A stretch of DNA of 64,000 nt. It comes from JACVRX01 sp046726315 (GTDB lineage: Bacteria; Actinomycetota; Actinomycetes; Jiangellales; Jiangellaceae). Shown here in pieces: positions 7,962-18,300 of the stretch (positions are counted from its first letter, which is position 1; each line of letters opens with the position of its first letter). Under the pieces are notes generated by a model. The model worked only from the letters and a program-made list of their open reading frames with translations. It had not been told where the DNA came from and searched no databases. Position numbers and translations under genes: made by a program. The DNA is taken from assembly GCA_046726315.1 (NCBI GenBank), contig JBKPAG010000001.1, positions 186,001 to 250,000 on the forward strand, written 5' to 3'.

Positions 7962-9290
7962 GTGCGCACGGCGCTGTCCGGACTTACCCGCCGCGGCCGG
8001 CTGTTCCTGGCCATCGGATTCGCCGCGTCGATCATCGCCGTCGGCATAGGCCAGCGTGACCTGTTGCGAGTCGGAATCCTGCTCCTGGCACTGCCGGCTG
8101 TCAGCCTGCTCGTCGCGATGCGCAGCCGCGTGCGCCTCGCCGCCGCTCGGGTCGTGGAGCCGCCGCGCACGCCGGTCGGAACACCGGCACGGGTGCGGCT
8201 CATCCTGCAGAACATGGCGCGTATCCCCACGGGCGTTCTCCTGGTCGAGGACACGGTGCCGTTCGCCCTCGGGAGCAGACCGCGATTCGTCCTTGACCAT
8301 GTGTGGTCGCGGTTTCGTCGCGAGGTCAGCTACGACATTCGCGCCGATCTGCGGGGACGTTATCCAGTCGGTCCGCTGACGGTGCGCCTCACCGACCCGT
8401 TCGGGCTGGTCGAACTTCGTCGGGCCTTCAGCGAAACCGCCACTGTGATCATCACGCCGAAGGTCGTCCGGCTGCCAACCGTCCGACTGCTGGGCGAGTG
8501 GAGCGGCAGCGGCGAAAGCCGGCCCCGATCGGTCGCGAGTGCAGGCGAGGAGGACGCCACCGTCCGGGCCTATCGCGACGGCGACGACATGCGCCGCGTT
8601 CATTGGCGGGCGACTGCCCACCACGGGGAGCTGATGGTGCGCCGGGAGGAACAGCCTTGGCAGAGCCGCGCGACCCTGTTGCTCGACACCCGGACCGTCG
8701 CTCATGCCGGACACGACCCGGACTCGTCTCTCGAGTACGCGGTGTCCGCCGCCGCGTCCATCGGTATCCACCTCGCCGATCGTGGCTACGCTGTGCGGCT
8801 GGTCACTGATGAGGGGGGTGCGGTCAGCGGCTCGTGGCACGATTCCGGCAGCGGCCCGGCAGGCGCCGAGGTTCCTCTGCTCGACGCGCTCGCCGTCGTT
8901 CAATCCTCCCGCGATGCCTCCGTCGGCCGGTGGTCTGATCTGCTCAGCGGAGGTGGGGCTGCTAGCGGTCTGCTGGTGGCCGTGCTCGGACGGCTGCATC
9001 CGCAGGAGGCGTCGCTGGTGGGCCGGCTGCGCCATGGGGCCACCGGAGCGATGGCGATCCTGCTGGATGTCACCTCGTGGACGTCTGTGGCCCCCCACGT
9101 CCAGGCCGCAGAGGAACAGCGCCTGGCGGAGACTGCGCAGGTGCTGCGCCGCGCTGGATGGGGCGTGGTTACCGCCAGGAGAGGCGACAATCTGGCGGCC
9201 CTGTGGGAGCGCCTCGGCGTGGTTCGCTCCGCCCGCCGCATTTCCACGACGACCGTTGGTGGGGCCGGGCAGTTCGGAGGTACGGCGTGA
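7962..9290 (+). CDS. DUF58 domain-containing protein
   Basis: A 442-aa protein with two hydrophobic segments near the N-terminus (about residues 13-55) and a DUF58 domain whose hallmark VHWRATAHHGELMVRREE lies near residue 215. DUF58 proteins are VWA-like partners of MoxR ATPases and are usually encoded with a transglutaminase-like membrane protein, as here. The precise function is unknown; a role in envelope biogenesis is suggested by the dcw neighbourhood. The GTG start lies 3 bases after the moxR stop with an AGGAG site inside moxR's end. Confidence 0.88.
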   Translation: MRTALSGLTRRGRLFLAIGFAASIIAVGIGQRDLLRVGILLLALPAVSLLVAMRSRVRLAAARVVEPPRTPVGTPARVRLILQNMARIPTGVLLVEDTVPFALGSRPRFVLDHVWSRFRREVSYDIRADLRGRYPVGPLTVRLTDPFGLVELRRAFSETATVIITPKVVRLPTVRLLGEWSGSGESRPRSVASAGEEDATVRAYRDGDDMRRVHWRATAHHGELMVRREEQPWQSRATLLLDTRTVAHAGHDPDSSLEYAVSAAASIGIHLADRGYAVRLVTDEGGAVSGSWHDSGSGPAGAEVPLLDALAVVQSSRDASVGRWSDLLSGGGAASGLLVAVLGRLHPQEASLVGRLRHGATGAMAILLDVTSWTSVAPHVQAAEEQRLAETAQVLRRAGWGVVTARRGDNLAALWERLGVVRSARRISTTTVGGAGQFGGTA

Positions 9291-11611
9291 CCGGCCGTAC
9301 CCGGCTAACCGTCGTCGGCGCCCTGGCGTCCGGACTGGCGGTGCTCTCGCTCGCATCGTTGACCGAAGACCATGCCTGGGTCGTACCGGCCGCGTTGGCC
9401 ATCGCCTTGGTCGCGAGCTTGGGTCTCGGCCTGCGCCGGCTCGGCGTTCCCGTCCCGTTGGTGGTGCTCGGCCAGCTCATCGGCTTGGTGTTATGGCTCG
9501 GCGTGCTGGTGGCAGGTGACGTCGCGTGGTTCGGGGTGGTGCCGACCATCTCGTGGGCCCGACGGATGTTCATCGTGTTCACCGACGGCATCGGAGCCGT
9601 GTTGCAATACGCCGCACCAGTCCCCGTCACGAGGGGCATCCTGTTGCTTCTGGTCGGAGGGGCCGGGCTGGTTGCACTGCTGGTCGACTTCTTTGCAGTA
9701 GGCCTGCGGCGGGTGCCGTTCGCCGGCCTTGCGCTGGGAGCCGTTTACGCGGTCTCGGCGTCGGTCGCTCCCGGTGGGTTGGCGTGGTACTGGTTCGTGC
9801 TGCCCGCCGTTGGTTTTCTGGCGGTGCTGGTCGCCGAGGGCCGGACCCGGATCGTCCGGTGGGGCCGCTCGGCCGGGCCGTCAGCCACCCATACCGGGAT
9901 ACCTGAGACGGACTCGCTGGCCCGGAACGGCCGGCGGGTCGGGGCAGTGGCGGTCGCCGCGGCCGTCGCCGTGCCTGCCCTGGTGCCGGGCTTGACCGAG
10001 GGGGTGTTCGGCCGCGGTGGGGACTCCGGCGAAGGCGGCGGGCGCACTATTCGCACCGACAATCCCATTGTCGACCTGCGGGGAGACCTCACCCAGCCGG
10101 AGAACGCGCCGGTCCTTCGCTACGAGACGACAGCGCCGGTTCCCGAGTACATCCGCCGGGCCACTCTCGATGTGTTCGACGGCGAGGAGTGGCGGATCTC
10201 CGACCGCAAGGTTCCCGACTCGCAACGGGTAAGCGATGGCATGCCGCCACCTCCGGGGCTGGATCCCCCAGATCAAGGGATCCTGCGGGAGTACCGGTTC
10301 GACGTGGGAACGAATTACGACTCCAGGTGGCTGCCGCTGCCGTATCCGGCGCAGGAGATCGACATCGACGGCGACTGGCGTTACGACGTGTCCAGTCTCG
10401 ACGTCGTCTCACCGGAACGGGACGCCCAGGATGCCGACTACATCGTCTCGAGCCTGGAGATCGATTACGACCCAGCCGCTCTGATCGCCGCGGCTGCCCC
10501 GCCCGAGGAGCTCGCGGAGCTGCGCGAGCTTCCCGATGACATCCCGGCCGAGGTCGTGGACCTGGCTCGGCGGGTGACCGCCGACGCAACCACCGCCTTC
10601 GAACGCGCAGCGGTGCTCCAGTCGTTCTTCCGGTCCGAAGGCGGTTTCGTCTACGACCTCGAGACCGAGCCCGGTAATTCATCCTCAGCCCTGGTCAACT
10701 TCTTGCAGAACCGCCGTGGGTACTGCGAGCAGTTCGCCGCCAGCATGGCGGTCTTGGCCCGGGCCGTCGGGATTCCTGCCCGGGTTGCCGTGGGCTTCAC
10801 CCCAGGAACCCCCGAGGGGGACGGCAGCTGGCTGGTGGGGACGCACGACGCGCACGCTTGGCCCGAGCTCTATTTCCACGGCACTGGATGGGTCCGCTTC
10901 GAACCGACACCGGCGAGCCGGACGGGAAGCGTCCCGCCGTGGACCGTCGCACCGCCCGTCGGGGAGGACGCACCTGCTGCGCCGTCCCTCCCACCAGGAC
11001 AGGAGCAACCGCAGGCCCCTCCTCGCGGCCTCGATGACACCGGAGCCGGTGCGGCCGGCGGTGCCAGCGCGGGCGCGTCGCAGGTGATCGCCGTGCTGCT
11101 GGCCGTTGCCGGCGGCTGTCTGGTGCTGGCGGTGCCGGTTGTCATTGCGCGGATCCGACGGGCATGGCGCTGGCGCCGGGTCGGCGCTGACCGGGTGGGT
11201 GCGGCTGAGGCCGCCTGGTCAGACCTCCGCGACACCGCACGCGACGCCGGGTTCGACTGGGACCCAGCGGCGACCCCGCGACAGACCGGAACCGCGCTGG
11301 CGACGAAGGCGAAGCTCGACATCGACTCGAATGATCTGCTCGGCCATGTCGTCACGACGACCGAGCGTGCTCGCTATTCGACCAGCCCGGACGATCCCGA
11401 GGGCTTGAAGGCGGACTCGGCCATGCTGCGCAGAACCGTCCTGCGCTCACGGCCGGTGCTGCAGCGGGTCGGTGCGCTGATCTGGCCTGCGGCCACCCGC
11501 GATGCCATGGTGACGACGGCGAACCGGGTCGCGGACGGTCTGGACTGGATCGACGCGGCCGGAGCGCAGATGCGGGAGCGGGCCAGCCAGCTGAGGGGAC
11601 GGCGGCGCTGA
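9287..11611 (+). CDS. TgpA-like transglutaminase-domain membrane protein (DUF3488/DUF4129 type)
   Basis: A 774-aa protein with about six N-terminal membrane helices (residues 1-190), a large extracytoplasmic transglutaminase-like domain, one more membrane helix near residue 605 and a cytoplasmic tail. The catalytic core is visible: Cys480 in RGYCEQFAASMAVLARAVG and His523 in GTHDAHAWPELYF. A Pro/Gly-rich linker (about 545-595) separates domain and helix. Substrate unknown; TgpA of Pseudomonas is essential and envelope-linked. The GTG start overlaps the DUF58 stop (GTGA), giving a coupled MoxR-DUF58-transglutaminase module. Confidence 0.9.
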   Translation: MTGRTRLTVVGALASGLAVLSLASLTEDHAWVVPAALAIALVASLGLGLRRLGVPVPLVVLGQLIGLVLWLGVLVAGDVAWFGVVPTISWARRMFIVFTDGIGAVLQYAAPVPVTRGILLLLVGGAGLVALLVDFFAVGLRRVPFAGLALGAVYAVSASVAPGGLAWYWFVLPAVGFLAVLVAEGRTRIVRWGRSAGPSATHTGIPETDSLARNGRRVGAVAVAAAVAVPALVPGLTEGVFGRGGDSGEGGGRTIRTDNPIVDLRGDLTQPENAPVLRYETTAPVPEYIRRATLDVFDGEEWRISDRKVPDSQRVSDGMPPPPGLDPPDQGILREYRFDVGTNYDSRWLPLPYPAQEIDIDGDWRYDVSSLDVVSPERDAQDADYIVSSLEIDYDPAALIAAAAPPEELAELRELPDDIPAEVVDLARRVTADATTAFERAAVLQSFFRSEGGFVYDLETEPGNSSSALVNFLQNRRGYCEQFAASMAVLARAVGIPARVAVGFTPGTPEGDGSWLVGTHDAHAWPELYFHGTGWVRFEPTPASRTGSVPPWTVAPPVGEDAPAAPSLPPGQEQPQAPPRGLDDTGAGAAGGASAGASQVIAVLLAVAGGCLVLAVPVVIARIRRAWRWRRVGADRVGAAEAAWSDLRDTARDAGFDWDPAATPRQTGTALATKAKLDIDSNDLLGHVVTTTERARYSTSPDDPEGLKADSAMLRRTVLRSRPVLQRVGALIWPAATRDAMVTTANRVADGLDWIDAAGAQMRERASQLRGRRR

Positions 11612-11617
11612 CCCGAC

Positions 11618-12046
11618 CTAGCGGCCGGGACCGCCTTCGCGGCGGCGGCGCCAGCGTTCCTCCATACGCTCCATGAATCCGCGACGGCGTGCTGCCGCGG
11701 TCCGGGTCGGTTTGGTGTGGCTGGCCTGCGGCTTCTCCCCGGCGGCGGCGTCGAACGTGCCGATCTCGCCGACTGCAGGAACACGCCGCCATGAGGTGAC
11801 GGCGTACCACGCGGAGACCAGCATGATGACGAAGCCCGCGACACCGACGGGGATCATCCTGCTGATGGCACCGGTCATGAGCACGGCGATCCCGACCAGG
11901 AATACGAACGCGGCGGCGACGGCCCGCCGACGGTAGCGACGGCGCAGGTCGGCGCCGCGCATGGTCGTAGCGAACTTCGGATCCTCGGCGTACAGCGCGC
12001 GCTCCATTTGCTCGAGCAGACGCTGCTCATGGTCGGAGAGAGGCAC
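11618..12046 (-). CDS. DUF3040 membrane protein
   Basis: A 142-aa actinobacterial DUF3040 protein. The conserved N-terminus PLSDHEQRLLEQMERALYAED is followed by two membrane helices (about residues 42-60 and 65-83) and a basic C-terminal tail. The function is unknown; members are commonly found near mraZ and the dcw cluster. The GTG at 12046 is chosen because the family N-terminus begins there and AGGAGG lies just upstream. It converges with the transglutaminase gene (6-base gap). Confidence 0.88.
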   Translation of the reverse strand: MPLSDHEQRLLEQMERALYAEDPKFATTMRGADLRRRYRRRAVAAAFVFLVGIAVLMTGAISRMIPVGVAGFVIMLVSAWYAVTSWRRVPAVGEIGTFDAAAGEKPQASHTKPTRTAAARRRGFMERMEERWRRRREGGPGR

Positions 12047-12179
12047 CGGTCCCTCCTGTGAATGCCGTCGCGTGACTGCCATCAGCATAGGCGGGCGGGT
12101 TGACCGACGAAAGCCAGCCTGTGTACCCAACGCCGTCCGAAATTGGTTGGTTCCACGCCGCCTACCGCACCGGTCCGAA

Positions 12180-12947
12180 TCAAACCGAGAGCGGTTGGCC
12201 CGGCTCGGGCGTGGCGAGTACATGCAGCTGCCCGGCGATGGCTCGGAACGTTGGATGGCCCGCGGCCATCGCCTCCAGGTCAAGCAGGTCGCGCGAGCTG
12301 GTCGGGTCGTCGGCCAGCGCACCCGGCACGAGGTCGACGAAGACCCGAACCCCATGGACCTGAAGTACCCGCATACCAGCGGCCTCGAACAAATCACGCA
12401 GGCCCGGCTCGTCGAACCGCCGCGGCAACGGATCGCCGGTTCCCCACCGGCCCGTCGAATCGGTCAGCGCGTGGCGGGCGTCGGCCAGATGACCCGCCAG
12501 TGCGCGAGCTAGGACGGCTGCAAAACGCTGGGCGACGAGCACGCTGGCGAACCCGCCAGCGCGAAGAACGGCGACGACGCCCCGCAGCGCATCCGCTGGA
12601 TCATCGACGACCTCCAGTACGCCATGGCAGAGCACAACGTCGGCGGACTCGGGTCCGAGGAACACTGCCAGGTCCGCGGCGTCGCCCTGAACGGCATTGA
12701 CCCGGCCACGCAGGCCGGCCTCGGCGGCGCGCCGCTCGAGCGCGGCCAGCGCGTCGGGGCTGGGATCGACGACCGTGACCCGGTGTCCCTGCGCGGTCAG
12801 CGGGACGGCAAAGCCGCCGGTGCCTCCGCCCGCGTCGACGACGTCGAGGCGGTCGCGCCCTGTTTGCGCCATCCGTTCGGTCAGTGCGCTGGACAGCACC
12901 TTCCATACGACGGCGGTCCGCACCTCTCGTCGCATCCGCTCAGCCAC
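12180..12947 (-). CDS. SAM-dependent methyltransferase (class I)
   Basis: A 255-aa Rossmann-fold methyltransferase. Motif I is VVDAGGGTGGFAVPL near residue 40, the acidic strand-2 end is VTVVDPSPDAL, and VVLCHGVLEVVDDP matches motif IV. The C-terminal half resembles CmoA/Smt-type small-molecule methyltransferases; the substrate cannot be read from sequence. Genes of this type are often found with DUF3040 near mraZ in actinomycetes. The GTG start lies inside the last codons of the aminotransferase (8-base overlap), so the two are coupled. The 133-base gap to DUF3040 shows nothing notable. Confidence 0.82.
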   Translation of the reverse strand: MAERMRREVRTAVVWKVLSSALTERMAQTGRDRLDVVDAGGGTGGFAVPLTAQGHRVTVVDPSPDALAALERRAAEAGLRGRVNAVQGDAADLAVFLGPESADVVLCHGVLEVVDDPADALRGVVAVLRAGGFASVLVAQRFAAVLARALAGHLADARHALTDSTGRWGTGDPLPRRFDEPGLRDLFEAAGMRVLQVHGVRVFVDLVPGALADDPTSSRDLLDLEAMAAGHPTFRAIAGQLHVLATPEPGQPLSV

Positions 12948-14127
12948 GGACAGACTCCACGCCGGCAGCCCGGAAAGCCGGGATCGCCCGATCGATCATG
13001 TCGTTGCTCGCGGTCAGCGAGATACGGAAGTGGCCCGGCACCTCGCAGATCGTGCCGGGCAACACCAGGACTTTCTGATCAGCTAGCCGCTGACAAAACG
13101 CGACGTCATCGGGGTCAGGTGAACGCACCCAGAGATAAAACGTGCCCTCGGGGACCCGTAGTTGATAGCCAGCCGCTGCAAGCTCGTTCGCCAGCCGGTT
13201 TCTCTTCGCCTCGAGCCCGGGCAGGTCGATCGAGAGCCGTTCCAGGTCGTCAATCGCGTATTGCAGCACGGCGTTCGGGAACAGCCATCCCGCGGCCATT
13301 TGGGACAGCTCGATTGACTCCCGTAATGGCTGGCGATTCGGAATCGACGGTGACAACGCCAGCCACCCGATCCGCTCGCCGGGCGTGAGCAGGACCTTGC
13401 CGTAGCTGTAGGAGATCAGCGTGTGCGGATAGAACTCGCTCGGACTGTGGAATTCGGCATCGCTAAACACCAGTCGTGCATATGGCTCATCGGAGATCAG
13501 CCAGATCGTTCTCCCCCACCGGTCGGACGCGTTGGTGAGCAGCTCTGACAGAGCTGCCAAGGTTTCGGGTGGATAAATGCGCCCGGTGGGGTTGTGCGGG
13601 GTGTTGACGACGACGGCCCTGGTCCTAGGCCCAATGACCGACCGGATCGCGTCGAGGTCGAGATCGTTGTCGTCGGGCCGGACGCGCACCTTGACCGGCA
13701 CGGCGTCAGCAGAAAGCAGCATGGCTTCGTAGAGGAACCACGGCGGCAGCGAGAACACCACCTCGTCGCCAGGGTCGAGGAACGCCCGGAACGCCGTCTC
13801 GAGCGCCCCGAACGCACCGGGAGTCAGCGCGATGTCCTCCGGTTCGAAGGGCAGCCCGCGCCACTCACGAAGGGCCTTGGCCACCACCTCCCGGGCCGTC
13901 GGCTCAGACCATTTATAGGCGAACCAGTCCTTGTCTTGTGGCTCGGCATGCCGCCGGATGGCGTCGACGAATCCTGGTAGCGGCATTTCCTGCGGGTTGC
14001 CGAGAACGAAGTCGCACACGCCCGGCTGCCGGCGCAACGCGTCCCTGATCTCGAGGTAGCTGCGCAGCGGCGCCAGCGAGTGTTCAATCGCGGCCACGCG
14101 CGCCGCCGGCTTTGGGGCGTCGGGCAC
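12940..14127 (-). CDS. PLP-dependent aminotransferase (class I/II)
   Basis: A 395-aa fold-type I aminotransferase. The PLP lysine is in SYSYGKVLLTPGERIGW, the NTPHNPTG loop is present, and ISDEPYARLVF gives the cofactor-binding Asp/Tyr. FRISLTAS near the end holds the carboxylate-binding Arg. The substrate is unknown; the N-terminal stretch CDFVLGNPQEMPLPGF differs from classical AspC. The GTG start has a strong AGGAGG seven bases upstream. It is followed by the methyltransferase gene with an 8-base overlap, suggesting a two-gene unit. Confidence 0.88.
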   Translation of the reverse strand: MPDAPKPAARVAAIEHSLAPLRSYLEIRDALRRQPGVCDFVLGNPQEMPLPGFVDAIRRHAEPQDKDWFAYKWSEPTAREVVAKALREWRGLPFEPEDIALTPGAFGALETAFRAFLDPGDEVVFSLPPWFLYEAMLLSADAVPVKVRVRPDDNDLDLDAIRSVIGPRTRAVVVNTPHNPTGRIYPPETLAALSELLTNASDRWGRTIWLISDEPYARLVFSDAEFHSPSEFYPHTLISYSYGKVLLTPGERIGWLALSPSIPNRQPLRESIELSQMAAGWLFPNAVLQYAIDDLERLSIDLPGLEAKRNRLANELAAAGYQLRVPEGTFYLWVRSPDPDDVAFCQRLADQKVLVLPGTICEVPGHFRISLTASNDMIDRAIPAFRAAGVESVRG

Positions 14128-14201
14128 GTGTCCTCCTTGTCGTCGACGCGTCGGCCGTCGTCAGCGTACGCCGGACGGATCCACCCGCGGGCCGCGCTTC
14201 G

Positions 14202-14807
14202 CTAGGCATGACGGGCGCCGCCGTCCGCGGCCAGCCGCCGCCCCAGTTCGGTCAGAGTCTCGCGCCAGATCCGCTCCGGCACCGGCGGCAGGATGTCGTC
14301 CCAGACCATGGCGAATCCGCCGACGGTCTGCGGAAGTCGGGCCGGTCTAGCCATGAACCACACGTGGAAATGCGCACTTCCGTCGCCCCATCGGCACGCG
14401 TGGACCCGGCCGATCTCGCCGAGGCTGGTGATCGCGCGTTCGATACGTTGCATGAGCGGGCCGAGCTCGGTCAGCAAGTCCATCGGCAGATCACCGAGGT
14501 CGTGGTGGGCACGCGGATGGAGGATCACCACTACCGGGAGTCCCGACGGCTCGGCCAATGGCGCGACCAGCCAGTTCTGGTCGCTCCAGACAGCATCGGA
14601 GGTCCCCTGCCGGCAGCGCCAGCACTCCGCCGGGTCCTCGCCGTTGCGCTGACGCTCAGTCGTGGTCGGCGGTACGAGCGGCCTTGTCCGCAGGTCGCCG
14701 TCGAACGGGAACGTGTCCCACTCGGCCACTGGCGGCATCGGCAGCCGGCCCTCGGCGTCGGCAGCTTGAATCGCCCGCGGGTAGATCACTTCCGGACTCT
14801 CGACCAT
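14202..14807 (-). CDS. HIT-like protein with CxxC motif
   Basis: A 201-aa protein with ECWRC near residue 62, a HPRAHHDLGDLP segment and AHFHVWFMARP near residue 155. The last resembles the HIT motif (His-x-His-x-His), but the third His is replaced by Trp. CxxC plus this arrangement recalls zinc-containing GalT/HIT-superfamily nucleotide-binding proteins. No substrate can be assigned. The ATG at 14807 was chosen over an in-frame TTG eight codons upstream; a weak GGGTG site precedes it. Confidence 0.65.
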   Translation of the reverse strand: MVESPEVIYPRAIQAADAEGRLPMPPVAEWDTFPFDGDLRTRPLVPPTTTERQRNGEDPAECWRCRQGTSDAVWSDQNWLVAPLAEPSGLPVVVILHPRAHHDLGDLPMDLLTELGPLMQRIERAITSLGEIGRVHACRWGDGSAHFHVWFMARPARLPQTVGGFAMVWDDILPPVPERIWRETLTELGRRLAADGGARHA

Positions 14808-14836
14808 GCGACCGCACCCTAGACTCGCCAATCGCT

Positions 14837-15262
14837 GTGCGTGACTCGACGGCTCGACGGTTGTCCCGGCTGCACGTCCTGCTCTACCGGCTCACCGGTG
14901 GAGTAGTGGGGCGACGGTTGGTCGGAAACGACATGCTGCTGCTCACCACTCGCGGATCCGCGACCGGAAAGCCGCACACGGTTCCGCTGCTCTACCTCCG
15001 CGATGGCCGCACCTTGGTGGTAATAGCGTCGTGGGGAGGCCGGCCCGACAACCCGGACTGGTACCGCAACCTGTCCCATGATCCGCGAGCCACCGTCCAG
15101 GTCCGGACGAAACGCTGGGCAGTCTGGGCCCGCACTGCAAGCGTGGGCGAGCGTGCTCTGTGGTGGCCTCGAATCGTGGCGGCTTACCCGGGTTACCGGG
15201 CGTATCAGGCACGCACCGATCGGGTCATCCCGGTGGTCCTTCTGGAGCCGGCCTCCTCGTGA
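14837..15262 (+). CDS. Deazaflavin-dependent nitroreductase-family protein (DUF385)
   Basis: A 141-aa protein of the split beta-barrel, Ddn-like family. The family stretch is LLLTTRGSATGKPHTVPLLYLRDG, with WGGRPDNPDWYRNLSHDP in the middle. Members bind coenzyme F420 and reduce quinones or nitro compounds; the reaction here is unknown. The start is a GTG at 14837, right before the conserved N-terminal helix, and is divergent from the HIT-like gene with a 29-base gap, so a promoter must lie in or next to that gap. Confidence 0.78.
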   Translation: MRDSTARRLSRLHVLLYRLTGGVVGRRLVGNDMLLLTTRGSATGKPHTVPLLYLRDGRTLVVIASWGGRPDNPDWYRNLSHDPRATVQVRTKRWAVWARTASVGERALWWPRIVAAYPGYRAYQARTDRVIPVVLLEPASS

Positions 15263-15281
15263 CGGCCGGTCTCGTCATCCA

Positions 15282-15333
15282 TGATCCACGGAAAAAACTG
15301 GGGCCTATAGCACTCATTGCTGTCCGTGGATCA
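15282..15333. repeat. Perfect 11-base inverted repeat between convergent genes
   Basis: TGATCCACGGA (15282-15292) and TCCGTGGATCA (15323-15333) are perfect inverted copies separated by 30 bases. The element lies between the stops of the reductase gene and nrdJ, so it may be a two-way transcription terminator; a run of A follows the left arm (T-run on the minus strand). The long loop is unusual for a plain terminator and would also suit a dispersed palindromic repeat. Confidence 0.5.
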
Positions 15334-15342
15334 CGGACTTGC

Positions 15343-18300
15343 TCAGCTGCAGCCGCTGGTCGACCCACAGCCCTCGCAGACGTAGCAGCTGCCTGCCGGG
15401 CGCATCTTGGTGCCACAGGTGACACACAGCGGCGCGTCGGTCGTCGTGCCTTGCAGCAACTCAAGCAGCTCCGTCGACGTGTGCGCCTGCGCCGGTACTG
15501 GCTTGGCGGTCGCCTCGATCACGTCGTCCTGGCCGTCGGCCTCGGCGGCCGGAGTCTCCGCTGGCGGGCTCTCCACCGGCGCCGACTGACGCAGCGCCTC
15601 GACGTCGACGTCCTCCTCGATCGGCGCGTACTCACCGGTCTCGAGCTGCCGCGCTCTTTCCGCCGCGGTGTACACGCCATAGGCAGACCGCGAATCGAAC
15701 GGCAGGTAGTCCAGCGCCAACCGTCGGAAGATGTAGTCGACCACGCTCTGGGCCATCCGCACGTCCGGGTCGTCGGTCATGCCCGACGGCTCGAACCGCA
15801 TGTTGGTGAACTTCTGCACATAGGTCTCCAGCGGCACGCCGTACTGCAGCGCGATGGAGATCGCGATGGAGAAGGCGTCCATCACCCCGGCCAGCGTCGA
15901 GCCCTGCTTGCCGAGCTTGAGGAACACCTCCCCCAGCCCGTCGTCGGGGTAGGAACCGGCGGTCATGTACCCCTCGGCGCCGCCCACCGTGAATGACGTC
16001 GTGCGACTCGGGCGCGACTTGGGCAGCCGCCGCCGGGTCGGCCGGTACTCGACGACGACCTCTCGTTCAGACTCGGCCTGAGCTGTCGCCGTCGACCGCT
16101 TCGACACCGACAGCGGCTGGCCTACCTTGCAGTTGTCGCGGTAGATCGCCAGCGCCTTGAGGCCGAGCTTCCAGCCCTCGAAGTAGATCTGCTCGATCTC
16201 CTCGACTGTAGCCGATTCGGGCATATTGACCGTTTTGCTAATTGCGCCGGAAAGGAACGGTTGCACAGCTGCCATCATGTTGACGTGCCCCATCGGGCTG
16301 ATCGCTCGAGCGCCCATGGCGCAGTCGAAGACTTCGTAGTGTTCCTGGCGCAGGCCCGGTGCGTCGATGACATTGCCGTGCTCGGCGATGTGCTCGACGA
16401 TCGCCTCGATCTGCTCCTCCTGGTATCCGAGCCGGCGCAGCGCGCGGGGCACAGTCTGGTTGACGATCTGCATCGAGCCGCCGCCGACCAGCTTCTTGAA
16501 CTTGACCAGCGCCAGGTCCGGCTCGATGCCGGTCGTGTCGCAATCGAGAGCCAAGCCGATGGTGCCAGTCGGCGCGAGAAGGCTGGCCTGCGCATTTCTC
16601 CAGCCATTTCTCTCACCAACAGCGAGGCACTCCTGCCACACCTCGGTCGCCAATAGGTGGATCGGCTGGTCAAGGTCGTGCAGCGTCCTCAAGTTGCCGT
16701 TTGCCGCCGTGTGCTTGCGCATGACCCGCTTGTGTGCGGCCTCGTTGCGGGCGTACCCGAGGTACGGCCCTACCACGCCGGCGAGCTCCGCCGACCGCGT
16801 GTAAGCCGCTCCGGTCATCAGCGAGGTAATCGCCGCGGCTAGCGACCGCCCGCCCTCGGAGTCGTAGCCGTGTCCGGTAGCCATCAACAGTGCACCAAGG
16901 TTGGCGTAGCCGATGCCCAGCTGCCGGTATGCACGGGTTGTATCAGTGATGGCCTGGGTCGGGAAGTCGGCAAACGAGATCGAGATGTCCATCGCCGTAA
17001 TGATCAGTTCAACGCAACGGCGGAACAGATCGGCGTCGAATGTGTCGTCGTCGCGGAGGAACTTCATCAGGTTTAGACTGGCCAAATTGCACGACGAATT
17101 GTCGAGTGAGAGGTATTCGGAACAATTTCTAACCACAATTCCATTCGCCACGTAGGAATGATTCCGCGGCTCGGAAAGATTGTATGTCAGCTTGACTCCC
17201 TCGTCGATCCTATCGACCAGACGAGTGGTGACATCACCCTCGTATAGATTGCGAGTGACAAGGATTTCCGACAGGATCCCCGCCTTGCGAGAGAGCCGGA
17301 AGTTGACGTGTGCGGCGAACCCCTCGACGTTGCCGCTTGAGATGCGCAGCTGGTAGGACGTACTTCGGGCGTATGTGACGACGGTGCCGTCAGGCTGCGT
17401 GTGCTTGTAGCCGTCCTTGCGGGCGTTGTTGGTCTTGTAGATGCGGCTGCCGATGCCAAGAGTCGAGAGCAGTCGTTGAGTTCCTCGCAGCAGTTCGATG
17501 GACGTCGACCCGAGCGACACATAACTGCCGCTCTTCTTGTTGAGGACGGCGGTCCCATCGGCGTCGAAGAGTCCCTGCAGGAACGCCGCAACGAATTGTG
17601 GCGGCGCCTGATAGATCGACGCCGGAACACGTTTGTCGGACGACCTCGCTCGCGTGACGCCGAGGCCCTCGAGGAAGCGGCGGAACGCTCCTCGGGTTAG
17701 CCGAAGCTGAGCAGTGCCATTGAACTGCTCGCTGACCTTTAGCCCACGACCGCCATTGATAGCCTCGATAAGGTTCTGGTGCAGCGGCATGATCTCGACA
17801 CGGTCCTCGGCCGAGCCATATACGGTGGAGACCGTTGAGGAGGTCGACCCGTCGCCTATCAGCCAGCCGAGGTAATGCGCGAGTTCGACCGACCAGGTGG
17901 TTGGCAGGTTCATCTCGTCGTGCCGTTCGCCGAACGCGTGCGCATCGACCAGCGCTGCCACCGGCAGCTCGTCGTCGGCGTTTACGGCCGGAGTGGGGAC
18001 ATCGAGGGCGAGGATTCGGTCTTCGGCCGTGAGATTCTCCGCCTCAACATAGCCGCGGTTCTCGGTCCAGATCCGGTGACCGGGTGTGCAAGTGAGCTCC
18101 ATGCCGTTGGCAAAGCGAAGCCGGACGACTTGGTTGAAGCCCGTGATCATGTACGCCTCGGGCGTCGTGAGCACGACACGGGTTGCGCGCTCATCGACAC
18201 TCGTCGCATCGTGGGTCCAGACCTGGAGCTCCTCGCCGAGGTTCGCGCGGCCGATGAGCTCATCGAACCGGATCAGGCCCTTGTCGGTGTGGACCAGCGT

